Below are positions 34,900-46,975 of a stretch of 64,000 nt of DNA, piece by piece. Under the pieces are notes generated by a model. That model did no database searches. It saw only the letters and a list, made by a program, of their open reading frames with translations, and had not been told where the DNA came from. The translations under genes and the position numbers were made by a program. Source of the stretch: Sclerurus mexicanus (lineage: Eukaryota; Chordata; Aves; Passeriformes; Furnariidae). Location: positions 611,176 through 675,175 of the forward strand of contig VWZF01004010.1 of NCBI GenBank assembly GCA_013396755.1. The letters run 5' to 3'. Positions within the stretch are counted from its first letter, which is position 1; the number at the start of each line of letters is the position of its first letter.

Positions 34900-37800
34900 T
34901 TAATTCTTTCCTTTTTTTAGGTGTGGAAGAGATGTTGTAGGGCATGTGTTATTTTTGGCCGGTCTCAGAGCACTGGTACCTTTTGTGCCACTCCCAGCTC
35001 CATCTTTCCATGGTGAGAGGTCAAGTGCATCGATCTCCTGGCAGTCAACGAAGTCCTCAGGGTAACTGTTGATCCTGAACACATCCCTGGGTATCTTTTG
35101 GATCCGAGTATTGGCACAGAACACCTTGGACAGCGTGATTTTTCTCAGTGCTTGCAGCTGTTGGGGAGTGAAAACCCCCGGGTTCTCCCACCAGAACCTG
35201 CAATAACATTTTCAGAAGCACTTTAGAGTCTCTGGTTACTCGCCAAGACGGCAATGTGACCAAGGTGGGTCTCTGCTCAGATCCACCTTGGTCCACCCAG
35301 GCAGAAGGCACAGCCCTTTGGAAAGAGGTGTCTCCAGTAAGGCCAGATCTTCCATGCAGCATCTCCAGTGAATTGTCCTCCCCTTCATGCCCTGAGAGCA
35401 GAGATTTCTGCAGATCCCCCACGGTCTGGAGCTGGTGCTCCCCAGCCCACGGATCTGAGAGGGATGGGCTGCAAAAATGAGTCCTTGGGCATCTGGGCTA
35501 AAATGAAGGGGTGGTCCTTGCTGGGAGCACCGGGTTGGATCAATAAGGTGCCTGAAACGTCAGCATTTCCCTCCCTACTCAATGGCCCAGGGAATGTTGG
35601 TCTCACCTGTCCCCATCCCGCAGGTTCCTGAACTGGGTGCCGATGATGCAGGCCAGGAGGGGTCCGACCCTGCCCCCGGGGACCACGGGCTCTGCGACGG
35701 CCCCGATCCACAGGTCGATGTTGTCTGGTGTCCCGTACACATCCAGGAACTTCTTGGCCAGTTTGCGATTGCCGAGCACCTCAGAGAATTCTTCTACAGT
35801 TCGGGGTTGGGAGAGCCCACAGAAGCCCCTCCAGGCATTGTAACCTGCAAGAGCAGGAGCAGCAGCTGAGCAGGACCCACCACCACCTCCCCCACCATCT
35901 GCCTTGGCTCAGGACCCCTTGGCCCGTGAGCAATGTCTGCTTCTTCTCATGGCACTAAAGGGTCTGGAAGATGCTCTTGTCTAGGAAATCACCACAAATG
36001 CCATGTTTTCAAAGGTCCTTTCTCAAAGGACACACTAAACCAACAATGTGGGTTGTCTTTGTGACTACAGGTTCATCCTGTTGGTTGGAGCTCTCTGGTG
36101 CTGAGGGTGAATGCAGCTTTGGGGGGCAGAATTTCCAGGACCAAAGTCCTAGAAAAGAGCAATGTTTGGTGGTGTCTAACCCCAAAACACCACTTCTTCT
36201 GCAGCACATGGGGCTGTCACACCTGTGGGTGCAAGTCACTTCTTCTCAGAGCTCTGGGCTGTCAGGAGACACCAAACAAACACTGATGGGCAAAGAACAA
36301 AGCACTGGTGGCCTGTCTAAGGCCATGTGAGACCTGAACTTGGTCACTTGTGTCTGTCCCTCTGTACCCCACGTGCAATACACCACTGTCTCTGCCCCTC
36401 TTCGTCACAATATCCCAACTATCATCTTTGATTTCCAAGCCTTTTGTCCTTGTCTTAAACTTCTATAATGTGGAGACCTTTTATTCCTCGAGTTCGGCTG
36501 TCCACCCACCCTTCACCCCCAAATCAAGGCACCGTTTCTTCCCAATGGAAAATCTTAGAATGCTCCTGGAGCTGCTACAAAGAGCAGGAGAGAACAGGGT
36601 ATTGTTCAGAGGATTTGGGTCTCCTTACCTGGAAGGCCGTGGTCTCTTCCCCGTTGCATGTTCATGGCTGCTAAATCCAGCCCCATGACCTCAGTCTGTT
36701 CAAAGAGATGGTTCTGGAGCTCCTCGACGAGCAGCTGGTTCTGTTTCATCAGCTTCGAATGATCCACCACCATGCCCCGGACCAGGGGGTCAATGCCTCC
36801 TGCAGCCATTGCAAACCAAGGGAAGGCTTTTAGGGCCAAGCTGCAGCTTTGCTGGTCCCTTTTGTGCAGCTGGAACAGTCTGCTTGGCTTGGGTGGGGCT
36901 TTCTCAGCTCCATATTTCCATTTGAACACGTCCATATGGAATCACAGAGTCGCAGAGTGGTTTGGGTTGGAAGGGACCTTAAAGACCATCCATTTCCACC
37001 TCCTGCCATGGGCAGGGACACCTTCCACTGTCCCAGGTTGCTCCAAGCCCCGTCCAACCTGGCCTTGGATGCTTCAGGGATGGGGCAGCCAGAGCTTCTC
37101 AGGGCACCCTGTGCCAGGGCCTGCCCACCCTCCCAGTGGCACATGCCAGCAGGTGAGACCTCAGACAGTAACTAAATTCCCTATCCCTCCCCATCCCTCC
37201 GCCTTCCTTCCCACAGCTCTAAATCCACTTGTTGTCCACCAGGTCCTCCAAGACTCTTTCTCAGTCTGCTCCTCAGCCCACCAGTCCCCAGCGTGTGCTG
37301 CTACAAGGGGGTCCATCCAAGGTTTAGGTTTTGCTATTGATTTAGAGATATTTGTGAGAACATTAAATGCAGTGATAGAATCCGTTCATGTCTGATTGTC
37401 CACGTCTTTTCCATTGCCATGGGGGACTTAAATTTTGGTGGTTGGCATTTGGCACAGGGAGCCTCCTGGAGCAGCAGGAGCAGCTGCACCATCCCAGTGC
37501 AGCTGGGAGGGGTTCAAGGAAGGACTGGACGTGGCACTCAGTGCTCTGGTGTGGTTGACAAGGTGGTGATGGGTCAAAAATTGGACTTGATGAACTTGGA
37601 GGTCTTTTGCAGCCTTAATGATTCTGGGACACTCTGTGTGTCTGACCAGCTGATCTCCACCTGACCCTCAGGACCAGACCAGGACAGTCCCCACCTACCC
37701 CCCATTCTCACCTTCCATTATAATTCTCCAAGTAGCACAAAAGGTCAGATGAAGAGGGACGTGGGAGAAGGAGCCCAAAGGCTGAAAATGGTCATCCAGA

Positions 37801-40800
37801 CGGGACACAAAAGGCTGCACTGAGGTGTGACCAAACCGGAAAGCCAAGGAAAAAACGTTTGAGGCTGAGGGATCCACGTCCTCCTTGTAACCACCGTACA
37901 AAGGGATCCACTTGGTGGTCTCCTTGGCGAGGAGAAGTGGGAGGTAATCCCTGTATGTTATTACCTGAGAGAACACCAAGCAGAGCAAGTTCACAGATCA
38001 CAGAGTTACAGAATATGCTGAGCTGGAAGGGACCCCCAAGGACCACCCAGTCCAACCCTCAGCCCCGCACAGGATCATCCCCATGTGTACGACCCACAAG
38101 GACCATCTAGTCCAAGCCTCAGCCCAGCACAGGACCATCCCCAAACATACTTTGAGATATTATTAATGTTTTAGACCAAAATTCTTTCATGTTCATTGAA
38201 TCAATAAGTCCTCGTAAAACCCTCCCATTGTTAACAATATTCATGACATCTTCTCCATTCTGTGGCTGTAAAACTCGGACCAGATTTCTAACCTTTTGCC
38301 AGATTTTGATAGGAAATTCCCTTGAATGTTAAGCTGTGACTGGTTCTTGGCAAATTAAGAATTTAATTAAAAGAGAAATGCAAATCGCTCAGTTCTTTGC
38401 CAAGTGTTTCCCCCAGGTTTAAAGTACACGTCTCAGCTGATGTGTTGACTCAATTCCTGAGGGCAGCAACACTCCAATGGAGAGGTGAGGGACAGGAGAA
38501 GTGAGACCCACCAGAAAACATGAGCTCTGCCAAAAGCAGTCACCTGTTAAAACCTTACTGAGATCTGGAGATCCAAATGGATCTGGAGATTCTATTTTAA
38601 ATGCAAAACTATTCAACATGATAAATAATTCATACATTAAATACAGTGTCAAATAATAGAGTATTCATGCTCGGGCCGTCCTTATTCACAATTTCCACCT
38701 CCCGCTGATCCCGCAAAGTGCAGTTTTCCTCCTTTTCCCGGAGGAATTCTCATTCCCCAGTGTGTGGATGACACCAGCCAGCAGTGCTCATACCTGGTTC
38801 ATGGCAATCACGATCTTCCGAGCCTCCTGGAAGAGCTTTTCCCCATCCCAGTGGGGATTTAATTCCCTCAGCTCCGTTACCAGGCGGTTGTGCTCCCGGA
38901 GGAACACGGTGTGCATCGCGGAAAGTCCCAGGTTTTCAGTCACGCGTTTGTCACCTGGAAAGGAAAATATCCCGGGAATTTGGTGCGGGGCTTTGCGTTT
39001 CAGCAGGAGGTTTCCGTGGTAGGACAGGTGAGTGGCAGCTGACGGTGTTTCCTGGTGACAGTGCTCCTGGTGAAGCTTCCTAGTTTTTTATTCCAGAAAA
39101 AACCTTCTCCATTTCCCCAAAACCACCGGAGAAGAGGCTTTGGGCAATTTAAGCCATATTGCACATGGTGGTGAGGTCTGCTTTGGTGAAGCATCTCCTG
39201 TCTGTCTTCCTTTCATGCCACAAAGATACAAATTCTGTTGTATCAGCACTGTGGATGTCTGAGTTGGAACGTTTGTCTCGGTTCATCCAGGTTGTCAACA
39301 CCTCTGCAACACCTCCAGCAAAGGAGGTGGGTGAGGAGGCCCTGGCACAGGTTGGGCAGAGAAGCTGTGGCTGTCCCATCCCTGGAAGTGTCCAAGGCCA
39401 GGTTGGATGGGGCTTGAAGCAACCTGGGCTAGTGGAAGGTGTCCCTGCCCATGGCGAGGGGTGGAACCAGAAGAGCTTTAAGGTGCCTTCCAAGCAAAAC
39501 AAACTGAAGGGGATGCCGTGAAGACTCTATGAGAGCTGATGGAAGAGGCACTGAGCATCTCCTCACTCAGCAAGGAGCTCTGCTCATGTCCAACCTGGCC
39601 TTAGACACTCCCAGGGACGGGGCAGCTCCCAACCTGTGTCAGGGCCTCACCACCCTCACAGGGAAGGACTTCTTCCACACATCTAACCTAAATTTCCCCC
39701 TTTTCGGTTTTAAGCCACTACTCCTTGTCCTGTCACTCCAGGTTCTGGGGACAGTCCCTACAAAACTTCCTAGCAGACCCTTCAGAACCTGGAAGGCTGC
39801 TGAGGTCTCCACACAACCTTCCCTTCTCCGGGTTGAACGGCCCCAACTTTCTCAGCATCGACAGGCTGACAACTGGCATTCAGTTCATGAAGAGTGAATT
39901 CTAGGCAGGAAAAAAAGGGTCCCTGAGAAGTTTTAAGCACTGGTGGTTATTCCATTGAAAATTTCTATTGAAAGATTCTCCTGCCTTTGAAAAGAAGGAA
40001 GATGATTTGCTGCAGCTCTTTGGGGAAATTAAAACAATTTTTATCTTTGATTAAGCAATTTTTGATTGATTTTTTTTCTTTTTAATTGGGAGAGAGTCTT
40101 TCTGCTTTCAGGCTTTTCACCTTATACAAACATGTCTTGAAGGGCCTCATTCAAACATAGAGACACCTGAGGTTTAGGTTGGACATCAGGAAGAAATTCT
40201 TTGCAGGAGTGATCAGACTGTGGAAAGGGCTGCCCAGAGAGGTGGTGGAATCATCATCCCTAGAAGTGTTTAAGAAGAGACTGGAAGTGGCACTCAGTCC
40301 ATTGTCTGGAAGACATGGTGGTATTGGGTCAAAGGTTGGACTCGATGATCTCAGAGGTCTTTTCCAACCTACCTGATTCTGTGCTTGTGACTTCGAAAAC
40401 AACCCCAGAGCTGCTTTAAAACCCTTTACCTGCTTTAAAACAGGGGATGTTGGCGCTCCGGTTGGTGAGAACGCAAACGCTCTTCGTCACATTCTCGAAG
40501 GGCAGCAATTCCAGCCCCGCGTCCGTGAAATCCTGGTTGGTGGCCATGAGGCCCATCTGGCTGGTGAGGTTCCTCAGGCTCCTGGCCAGGGCGTCATCGC
40601 TGCCGTACACCGTGCTGGCGTCGATGAAGGAGGTGGCGGCGTTGAGCTGCTCCCGGGTGAACGTCCCGGCATTGCACGCAGATGCCGACTGGACAAAGGG
40701 CATGCAGGTGTCGGAACTCACCGGCCGAGGGTCATCAGGGGGAAACTAAACCCAACAGACACAAGTGGTGCCTCAGAGAGCCGTGGGGCTTCAGTTCGGC

Positions 40801-43800
40801 TGCTTTAAGAGAGTGTGGGATGGAGGGAGAGCCACCATACCTTAATGGGGAAGCAGGGGGGCTTGAAGGCACAGTGGGTGTGGCACAGGAGCTCCAGGCT
40901 GGCTCCTTCCCCGCTGGCAGGGGCCAGGTCTATGTCGTGGTTGACCCACTGGCCCCAGTGCATGAAGACCAGAGAGAGCTCTCGGTCCGCAGTGACGTCC
41001 TCGTTGGCCGTGTGAGCGATTTCGTTGGACACTTTTCGAACCTGCAGCGAATCGGAGGGCAAAGGTGTGTGACCGTCCCAGCCACGGTGACTTCAGCTCT
41101 CGAACACCCCGTGGGAGACCTCAGAATCACTGAATCTTTTGGGGTGGAAAAGACCTCCAAGGTCATCAAGACCAACCTTCAATCAAGTATCCCCCATGTC
41201 CCCTAAACCATATCAAAGTGCCATGTCTGCCTGTTTTTTGAACTCTTCCAGGGATGGTGACTCCACCACCTCTCTGGGAATCCTGTTCCAAGGTTTAAAC
41301 ACTCTCTCAGGGAAGAGATTTTTCCTGATATCCAACCTGAACCTTCCCTGGTGCAATCTGAGGCCGTTTCCACTGGTCCTGTCACTTGTCACCTGGGGGA
41401 AGAAGCCAAGTCCCACCTCCCTAGGACCTCCCTTCAGGCAATTGTAGATCATGCACAGGATGATCTTAGATAAGTTGATAAGGGCATTAAACAGATCCAT
41501 GTCATTCCCCAGCTCTATCCAAACAGATTTTATGACTAGCACCCTTTCGACTCCGAGTTCTTCAGCCAAACCCAACTTCATGGAAAGCCTCTTACAGCTG
41601 GAACTTGCTCCTGCACACATCTGGAAAGTCAAGGAGGAGGCTGAGGAACACCCCTTGTACTTGGTACACAGCTCCTGGTGTTCCCGATCCGCAGCAATCC
41701 CTGGAATGTGCCCTTTGGAAATCTCTTAGCGAAGCATTCCCAACCCTTTTCCTCATCTCCGCCTCCAGCAAAAAATACCGCCCCAAACCATAACCCAATT
41801 GTAAAAAACCAGCCTCAAATCATCTCCTGAGGTTCAAAAACCCCCTGTTGACACTCCAGATGTCACCAGTCTTTCCCCCCTGCTGGGTGCAGTGGGGGCA
41901 GTGTCCACTCTGAGGGCTGGGTTAGGATAAGGGGTCTCACCAGCGGGAGCGGGAATCCATTGTAGCTCCTTCCTTCCCTCGCTCCCCTGGGAACAGCCAC
42001 TCCGTCCTCGTACAGGGCCGGCAGCCAGCGAGCAAACCCGCGGTTCGAGGAGCCCCACCGAGGGTGTTTTCTGCAGCACAACCAGGAGAGCAAACACTCT
42101 TATTATCTCAACCATCAGGAGCCTTGGACACACTAACACTTTGTAGTGGTAGTGACATCTTTCTCCTGTCGGGAAAAGGACCATTTGTTATGGACACCAC
42201 CAAACTGAGCCTTTCACTCTTCTTGCCCTGTGGAAAAGCACTTTCACAGATGACCTGGAGCCACCTGCCCTGGGTCAGGGTGGACTTGAGAGCCTCCGTG
42301 GCCACACAGAAATCCCACCTGTTGTTGCACTCCCCAGTGATGGTCCGATAAACGTCCTGCTTTGGGCACTTAATGGAACGAGTCTCAAAGTCACAGCCGG
42401 TGCCTCTGGAAATCATCTCCTTGTGTTTCCTGCTTAGCAGGTCTGCAAGAGAAACCGTGTAAAGTGACATCCCATCCCATTCTTTTTTGTTGTTTTAGCC
42501 CCTCGGTGTTTGAATCGGCTGAATCAGAGCCCTTGGATATACAACATCTGGTTTGGGTTTTCCACCTCGGTGCCTAAACCCTCCTGTGGATCAGCCTCTG
42601 GGCTAGGGAAGCTGGGTGGGTGTGGAACAACATTCCAGGGGGATATGGGGTGCACCATCAGGTTTTATCCTAGCCTGGGAATGAAATGATGAGCTTGGAG
42701 GGTGCTACAACCCAGGTGTGAGGACCAGAAGTGGAAGATGGATGGGTCTCACTGGTCAGAGTCTCCTGGCAGGAAGAGAGTTTGCCCCAGCTTTATCACA
42801 CTCATTGTGGGCCTGTTTTTTATCATCAAAGATAGGAGATGATGCCAAAAATGATGGCTAAAACACCCAGGGCTCTGCACAAACCCCCCAGGGCTGTTGT
42901 GGGGAATGGTTTTATTCCCAGATATTCCGGTCATGGCAGAGCTGCTCCCTGACACTCCCGCCGTGGCACATTTTCTGCTCTTGGCTGTTTATAAGACGTC
43001 TTGGTGTAAACCACATTACCTGTGACATTGAATCTCTGCTCCCCAGAGAGATGCAGTTTCCTTTTGAGGAGCTTCAAAGTGGTTTCCATGTAATCAGCAG
43101 CCCGGACTGCAGATCTGGTTCTTCCTACGGGATCCTTCAGGTGCTTCAGGAAATCCATCGGGTCGGCAGACTTTTCCTCCAGTTTCCTCTTCAAGCTGAA
43201 CACAAAAGAGCCCCATGAAGTGCCTTGCCTGAAATCAGATCTCCTTTGTCGGGCTGGGCTGGGTGTAATTAGGTGTGACAGCACTGCTGGGTCCCAGGCA
43301 GGCTCTGCCCACCTCCACCTGCACCTCAGCACGTCAGCTCGGATGGTTCTGGCAAACAAACCCCTGTGATCCCCAACTTTCAGCCTGCGTTACTTCCTTG
43401 TCTCAATGAATTTTGTTCTGTCGTGTGGAAATCCAGCCCAACGAGCTGTGACTGGATAAGATTTGACATTTAGCGTGTCACGAGATGCATTCTGTGACGA
43501 GAGGGACAACCTCGCTCCTGCTCCATCTCCTGCTGGTCCCACGGCTCTGTCTCGCTGCTTCTGCAGGGTGGGTGGAGAGACCCCGTCCCAAACCATCCTG
43601 GTGCCTGGAAGCAGCATTTTGGGACAACCGCTGAGGATACCTGGGGTCTGACAAGGTGTCCAACTGTGGTCCTTCTGGAGAGGGGCACAGCTCCAGCAGC
43701 CAGGAGAGGACTTCACGTGGCTGGAACGTCTCTGCCACTGTGGACTAGTGGGAGCTGCCCGTGGTATTGTAGGTGAGGAAGCAATAACTGAGGGGGATGA

Positions 43801-44809
43801 TGGGTGGCCTCGGGACTGAGACAAGACACCAGAACGCAGCCAAACCGGGCAAAAGGATCCCTCCACCAAGGAGACTCCTTGAACAAAGGCTTTTCCATAA
43901 TAAACACGCATTGGAAAACGGAGAAAAACACGTATATTTTATCTTATTTCCGTTTAATATTGGGACCCTCATGCCAAAGGGGCTCACCTCCTTCGGGCCT
44001 GTAAATAAGCTGTGTCCACCAGCTGCCTGGCCTCACTGATGATGCTCAGAAGAGACGAGTCTGACAGCACCGTGGAGACCTCTGCTCGTGAAATCAAAGA
44101 AGGAAAAGCAGAAACTGAGGGTACTCTGCCATGTTCACCACTAAACCACGTCCCCTGTTGTCACATCCATAGGTTTTTTGAGCATTTCCAGGGATGGTGA
44201 CTCCACCAGCCCCTTGCAATCATTCCATGAAGAAATTTTCCCCAGTATCCAACCTAAACCATGCCTGGCACAACTTGAGGCTGTTTCTTCTTATTCTGTC
44301 CCCATTCCCTGGGAGCAGAGCCCGATCCCTCCCAGCTCCCCGCTCCTGTCAGGGAGCTGCAGAGCCAGAAGGTCCCCCCTGAGCCTCCTTTTCTCCAGGC
44401 TGAGCCCCCCCAGCTCCCTCAACCCCTCCTGCTGCTCCAGCCCCTTCCCCAGCTCTTCTTCCCTTCTCAAAGGAAGCAAGGAATGCATAGAAGAAACCAA
44501 AGATACGACGTCTGACTCACATTCCCTGTCATGAAAGGATGACCATATACTTGGGAAAGCTGTTGGTTAAACAGGGAATTTCCTTAGGGAAATTTCTTAG
44601 GTATTGGTTGACTTCACTGATAGTGGGTCAATCTCCAGGATATTTCCAACCCTCATTGGAGCTGTGTCTCACTGGGAATTTGGACTGAGTTTCAATTCAC
44701 ACCCTTTCAGGCACAGCAGCAACCACAGGACAAACAGAAACTCACCGTTCACTGAGGAGTCCATGGCCCCAACTAAGCAGAGAGTGATGATGGATCCCAA
44801 GAGAGTCAT
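34900..44809 (-). CDS. Second animal haem peroxidase, LPO/EPX-like, with an altered haem-link residue (12 coding exons, 741 aa)
   Basis: Secreted haem peroxidase of the MPO/EPX/LPO family. Coding exons in transcript order: 44809-44746, 44081-43988, 43195-43020, 42442-42319, 42070-41941, 41041-40841, 40745-40430, 38954-38794, 37964-37712, 36799-36629, 35844-35607, 35197-34900; 2226 nt, all GT-AG, phases continuous. Seven exon lengths (94, 176, 130, 316, 161, 171, 238) equal those of the plus-strand peroxidase, so the two are paralogues. A signal peptide covers about residues 1-16. The distal motif reads GQWVNHDIDL: His231 and calcium-ligand Asp232 are kept, but the haem-ester aspartate is Asn230. 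DKRVTEN keeps Arg372 and Glu375 and has Asn376 where MPO has Met. The proximal His468 lies in RFGHTS. Glycosylation sites include NVT, NLT, NVT and NRS. The last exon runs about 38 residues past the usual family end (DLSPW) with a basic, Pro/Ser/Thr-containing tail. All frames are open, so it is not an obvious pseudogene. Confidence 0.9.
36938..37142 (-). mobile_element. CR1: CR1 LINE 3' fragment in second-peroxidase intron 9
   Basis: GGAATCACAGAGTCGCAGAG, GGTTTGGGTTGGAAGGGACC and CCATGGGCAGGGACACCTTC in minus orientation. Confidence 0.92.
37480..37635 (+). mobile_element. CR1: CR1 LINE 3' fragment
   Basis: AAGGAAGGACTGGACGTGGC, TGGACTTGATGAACTTGGAG and a tail at TTAATGATTCTGGG. Confidence 0.85.
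37993..38140 (-). mobile_element. CR1: CR1 3' tail with an internal partial duplication
   Basis: CACAGAGTTACAGAATATGC, GAGCTGGAAGGGACCCCCAA, then a second partial copy of the segment CAAGGACCATCTAGTCCAAG. Adjacent to exon 9 of the second peroxidase (29 bases upstream of its acceptor). Confidence 0.8.
39325..39490 (+). mobile_element. CR1: CR1 LINE 3' fragment
   Basis: GCACAGGTTGGGCAGAGAAG, GTGTCCAAGGCCAGGTTGG and CCCTGCCCATGGCGAGGGG. Confidence 0.9.
39585..39870 (-). mobile_element. CR1: CR1 LINE fragment
   Basis: Minus orientation: TCCAACCTGGCCTTAGACAC, TCAGGGCCTCACCACCCTC, CTTGTCCTGTCACTCCAGG and CCTTCCCTTCTCCGGGTTGA. Confidence 0.85.
40160..40390 (+). mobile_element. CR1: CR1 LINE 3' fragment next to second-peroxidase exon 7
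   Basis: AGGTTTAGGTTGGACATCAG, GGCTGCCCAGAGAGGTGGTG, GTTGGACTCGATGATCTCAG and a tail at CCTGATTCTGTGC. Confidence 0.92.
41116..41610 (-). mobile_element. CR1: CR1 LINE 3' fragment, about 495 bp
   Basis: CTCAGAATCACTGAATCTTT, AAGACCTCCAAGGTCATCAA, AGGGATGGTGACTCCACCAC, then CTTCATGGAAAGCCTCTTAC in minus orientation. The distal portion is poorly preserved. Confidence 0.85.
44165..44470 (-). mobile_element. CR1: CR1 LINE fragment in second-peroxidase intron 1
   Basis: CCAGGGATGGTGACTCCACC, GTATCCAACCTAAACCATGC and GAGCCTCCTTTTCTCCAGGC. It lacks the octamer tail. Confidence 0.88.
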
Positions 44810-45767
44810 TCTTGGGTTTATGCCTGGGGAGAAACGTAACATGAACCCCTTGGATGGGCAGGGCTTCCCTGAAGCATCAGAAGAGGTTTGGTTTGGGTAT
44901 CTCTTTCAGGATCCAGAAATAAAAGACATCTGCCCTCTGTCCAAGTCTGTCAGCAGGACCTCCTGAGGTGTTGGCAGGACACGGGGACATCCCTGTGGTG
45001 TGGGACCTTCAGGAAACTGAGCTGAGGAGCTGCCAAGGAGGAGGCAGCCAAGTACAGTCCAGCTTCAGTGATGGAGAGTGTTGGGAAGGTGCGTTGGAAT
45101 AGGGCAGAGTCCCGGTGTCCTGACTTGGGGATAAGTGGCTGGTGGAGAGTGACCCCACAGAGCCCCCTCTCTTCTTGTTGCAGAACAAAAGTTGCCACAT
45201 CCAACCTCCAACCTCCTCTCTTGGTCTTCCTGCTGCTCCCTAAAATTTGCCTCTACTCCTTTTCCACATTCTCTGCCCTCCTCAGTGTCTCACACTTTCA
45301 ATCCCCTGAAAGGAGATTTTCAGCCAAAAGGTTGCAAGTAGACCTAGTTTAAGTAATTTAGTCAGTGTTTGGAACTGCAAAGACAGGCAAAGTTTGAGGA
45401 GCTGAGGACTTTCTCAGAGTGGGAGAGGTTATCCTATATTGATCCGTGGAAATCCTTCAACCATCTTCCTGGGGATTGAAAGCTGCTTAGTCCTTGCAAT
45501 TTTATATGGCAGGATATTGCTGCAGGATGGAGAAAAACTGTCTTTTCTCACTTCTCACAATAAACTGAATATACAGCAGGGCACAAGCAAGTTTGAAGGA
45601 CCCCCAGCTCCTGAGGCTCCACTCCTCCTCCCATCTCCTTGGGCTCACCCCTGCACCAATATCCAATATCCAGAAATATCCAACATAGATATAAAATGAA
45701 AAGATATTGACCTTACCTGTCATCTCGGCAGCACTGGCAGGCTGGGAAAGAAGCCAGCCCTTTATAC
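44810..45767 (-). promoter_or_regulatory. Promoter and upstream exon of the second peroxidase gene, with a possible earlier in-frame start
   Basis: On the minus strand a TATA box (TATAAA, 45761-45766) is followed about 30 bases later by the probable start near 45735 and a short exon ending at 45717 with donor ACAG|GTAAGG. The matching acceptor (TTTCTCCCCAG) ends at 44824, so the next exon begins at 44823. This exon has its own ATG at 45723-45721. After splicing, ATG ACA G joins GC ATA AAC CCA AGA and reads in frame into the start at 44809. The protein could therefore carry eight extra residues, MTGINPR plus the existing Met. The layout mirrors the other peroxidase gene, whose first exon has no ATG. 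Confidence 0.55.
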
Positions 45768-46399
45768 ACCTGCACCAGGGCAGAAAAGAGCTGGGTCTGA
45801 CCTGGGTGTGGCCAAAAAAGGGAGAAACTGGGACCACATTGAGCCAAGAGGAAATATCTGCTGGTTTGCTTTCCTGGAATGAGCTGAAAAGTGCCCCCTT
45901 CTGAGTAAATGTTGACTTTCTTTTTGAAAAATCAGTAAAAAAATAGGAAAGACACACATTTCTTTCATTGAAGTGAAAGAGATCAGCTTAGCTTTACGAT
46001 GGGGAAGGATGGCGGTGGCTCCTTTTCCCCTGCTGGTTGACATCTCTGATGGTTCGGGCAGCCAGAAATGGATCATTTTGCCAACACGCATTTGTGGAAC
46101 ATCTGGAGGTCCTCATACAATATGTGTGGTGGGTCCGGCACAAGTTGTGCCCAGGGGAAGCGAAGTCGTGTCCTCTTTCAAATGGCTTAGTGAGATGATT
46201 TGTGTGATTGAGCAGCAGTCAGACCATCATGGATCTGGAAATTCCCATAAAATAGCAGCTGGTTATCGAGGATGACAAAGACTCGACAGAGAACAGAGCA
46301 GGGCCGAGCTGTCTCCAGGGAAATCCTGCGCAGAGAAATATGGATAATCCCAAAGTTACAACTGTGCCAATGCCTAGAAAGGAAAAGGGTTGAGCACTT

Positions 46400-46640
46400 C
46401 AGTGTGAATTATGACAGGGTGGTTAGGAAGGAATTCTTGGCTGGGAGGGTGGGCAGACCCTGGCACGGGGTGCCCAGAGAAGCTGTGGCTGCCCCTGGAT
46501 CCCTGGAAGTGTCCAAGGCCAGGTTGGATGGGACTTGGAGCAACCTGGGCTGGTGGAAGGTGACCCTGCCCATGGCAAGGGTGGAATGAGATGGTCTTTA
46601 AGTTCCCTTCCAACCCAAACCAGTGATTCCATGACATACA
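46400..46640 (+). mobile_element. CR1: CR1 LINE 3' fragment
   Basis: GGAAGGAATTCTTGGCTGGG, AGAAGCTGTGGCTGCCCCTG and CCTTCCAACCCAAACCAGTG with a tail at GATTCCATGAC. Confidence 0.92.
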
Positions 46641-46975
46641 GGAGGAAGAAGGGCTGTCTTTCAGTGGGCTGATGGGAAGGCAGTAGAAATACTATAATCC
46701 TTTGAACAGCAGGGAGGCTGCAAACAAAAGACAATGCTGAATTCTTACTGACAATCAGCCTTGTAAATCTCCCAGGATTAGAGAACCAATCCTTCCTCCT
46801 GTTTAAATATTTTCACAGCTCTCATTAGCTCAAAATAAATAAAAAAGACAATATGGGAGAAAGGAAAGTACTACTAAAAAGGACACCATTTTAAATCGGA
46901 ATAAAACCGAGAAGAAGATGTGTGATGGTCAGGTTTTCGGAAGCTGAAAATGCCAAGTCAATATTTCTCCCCTAA

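Noticed and set aside
34981..35197. Second peroxidase exon 12 ending at a GTACC donor at 34980
   Set aside because: Weak donor, phase unlike the paralogue, and no acceptor exon with a sensible stop found downstream; the read-through stop at 34900 is simpler. Kept as an open question.
36849..37395. Plus-strand frames of 100-207 codons around 36.8-37.4 kb
   Set aside because: Antisense to second-peroxidase exon 10 and a CR1 copy; their content is translated CR1.
44041..44090. Alternative acceptor CACGAG (44085) for second-peroxidase exon 2
   Set aside because: The CAG three bases further gives an exon of exactly 94 bases, the length in the paralogue, and a better consensus.
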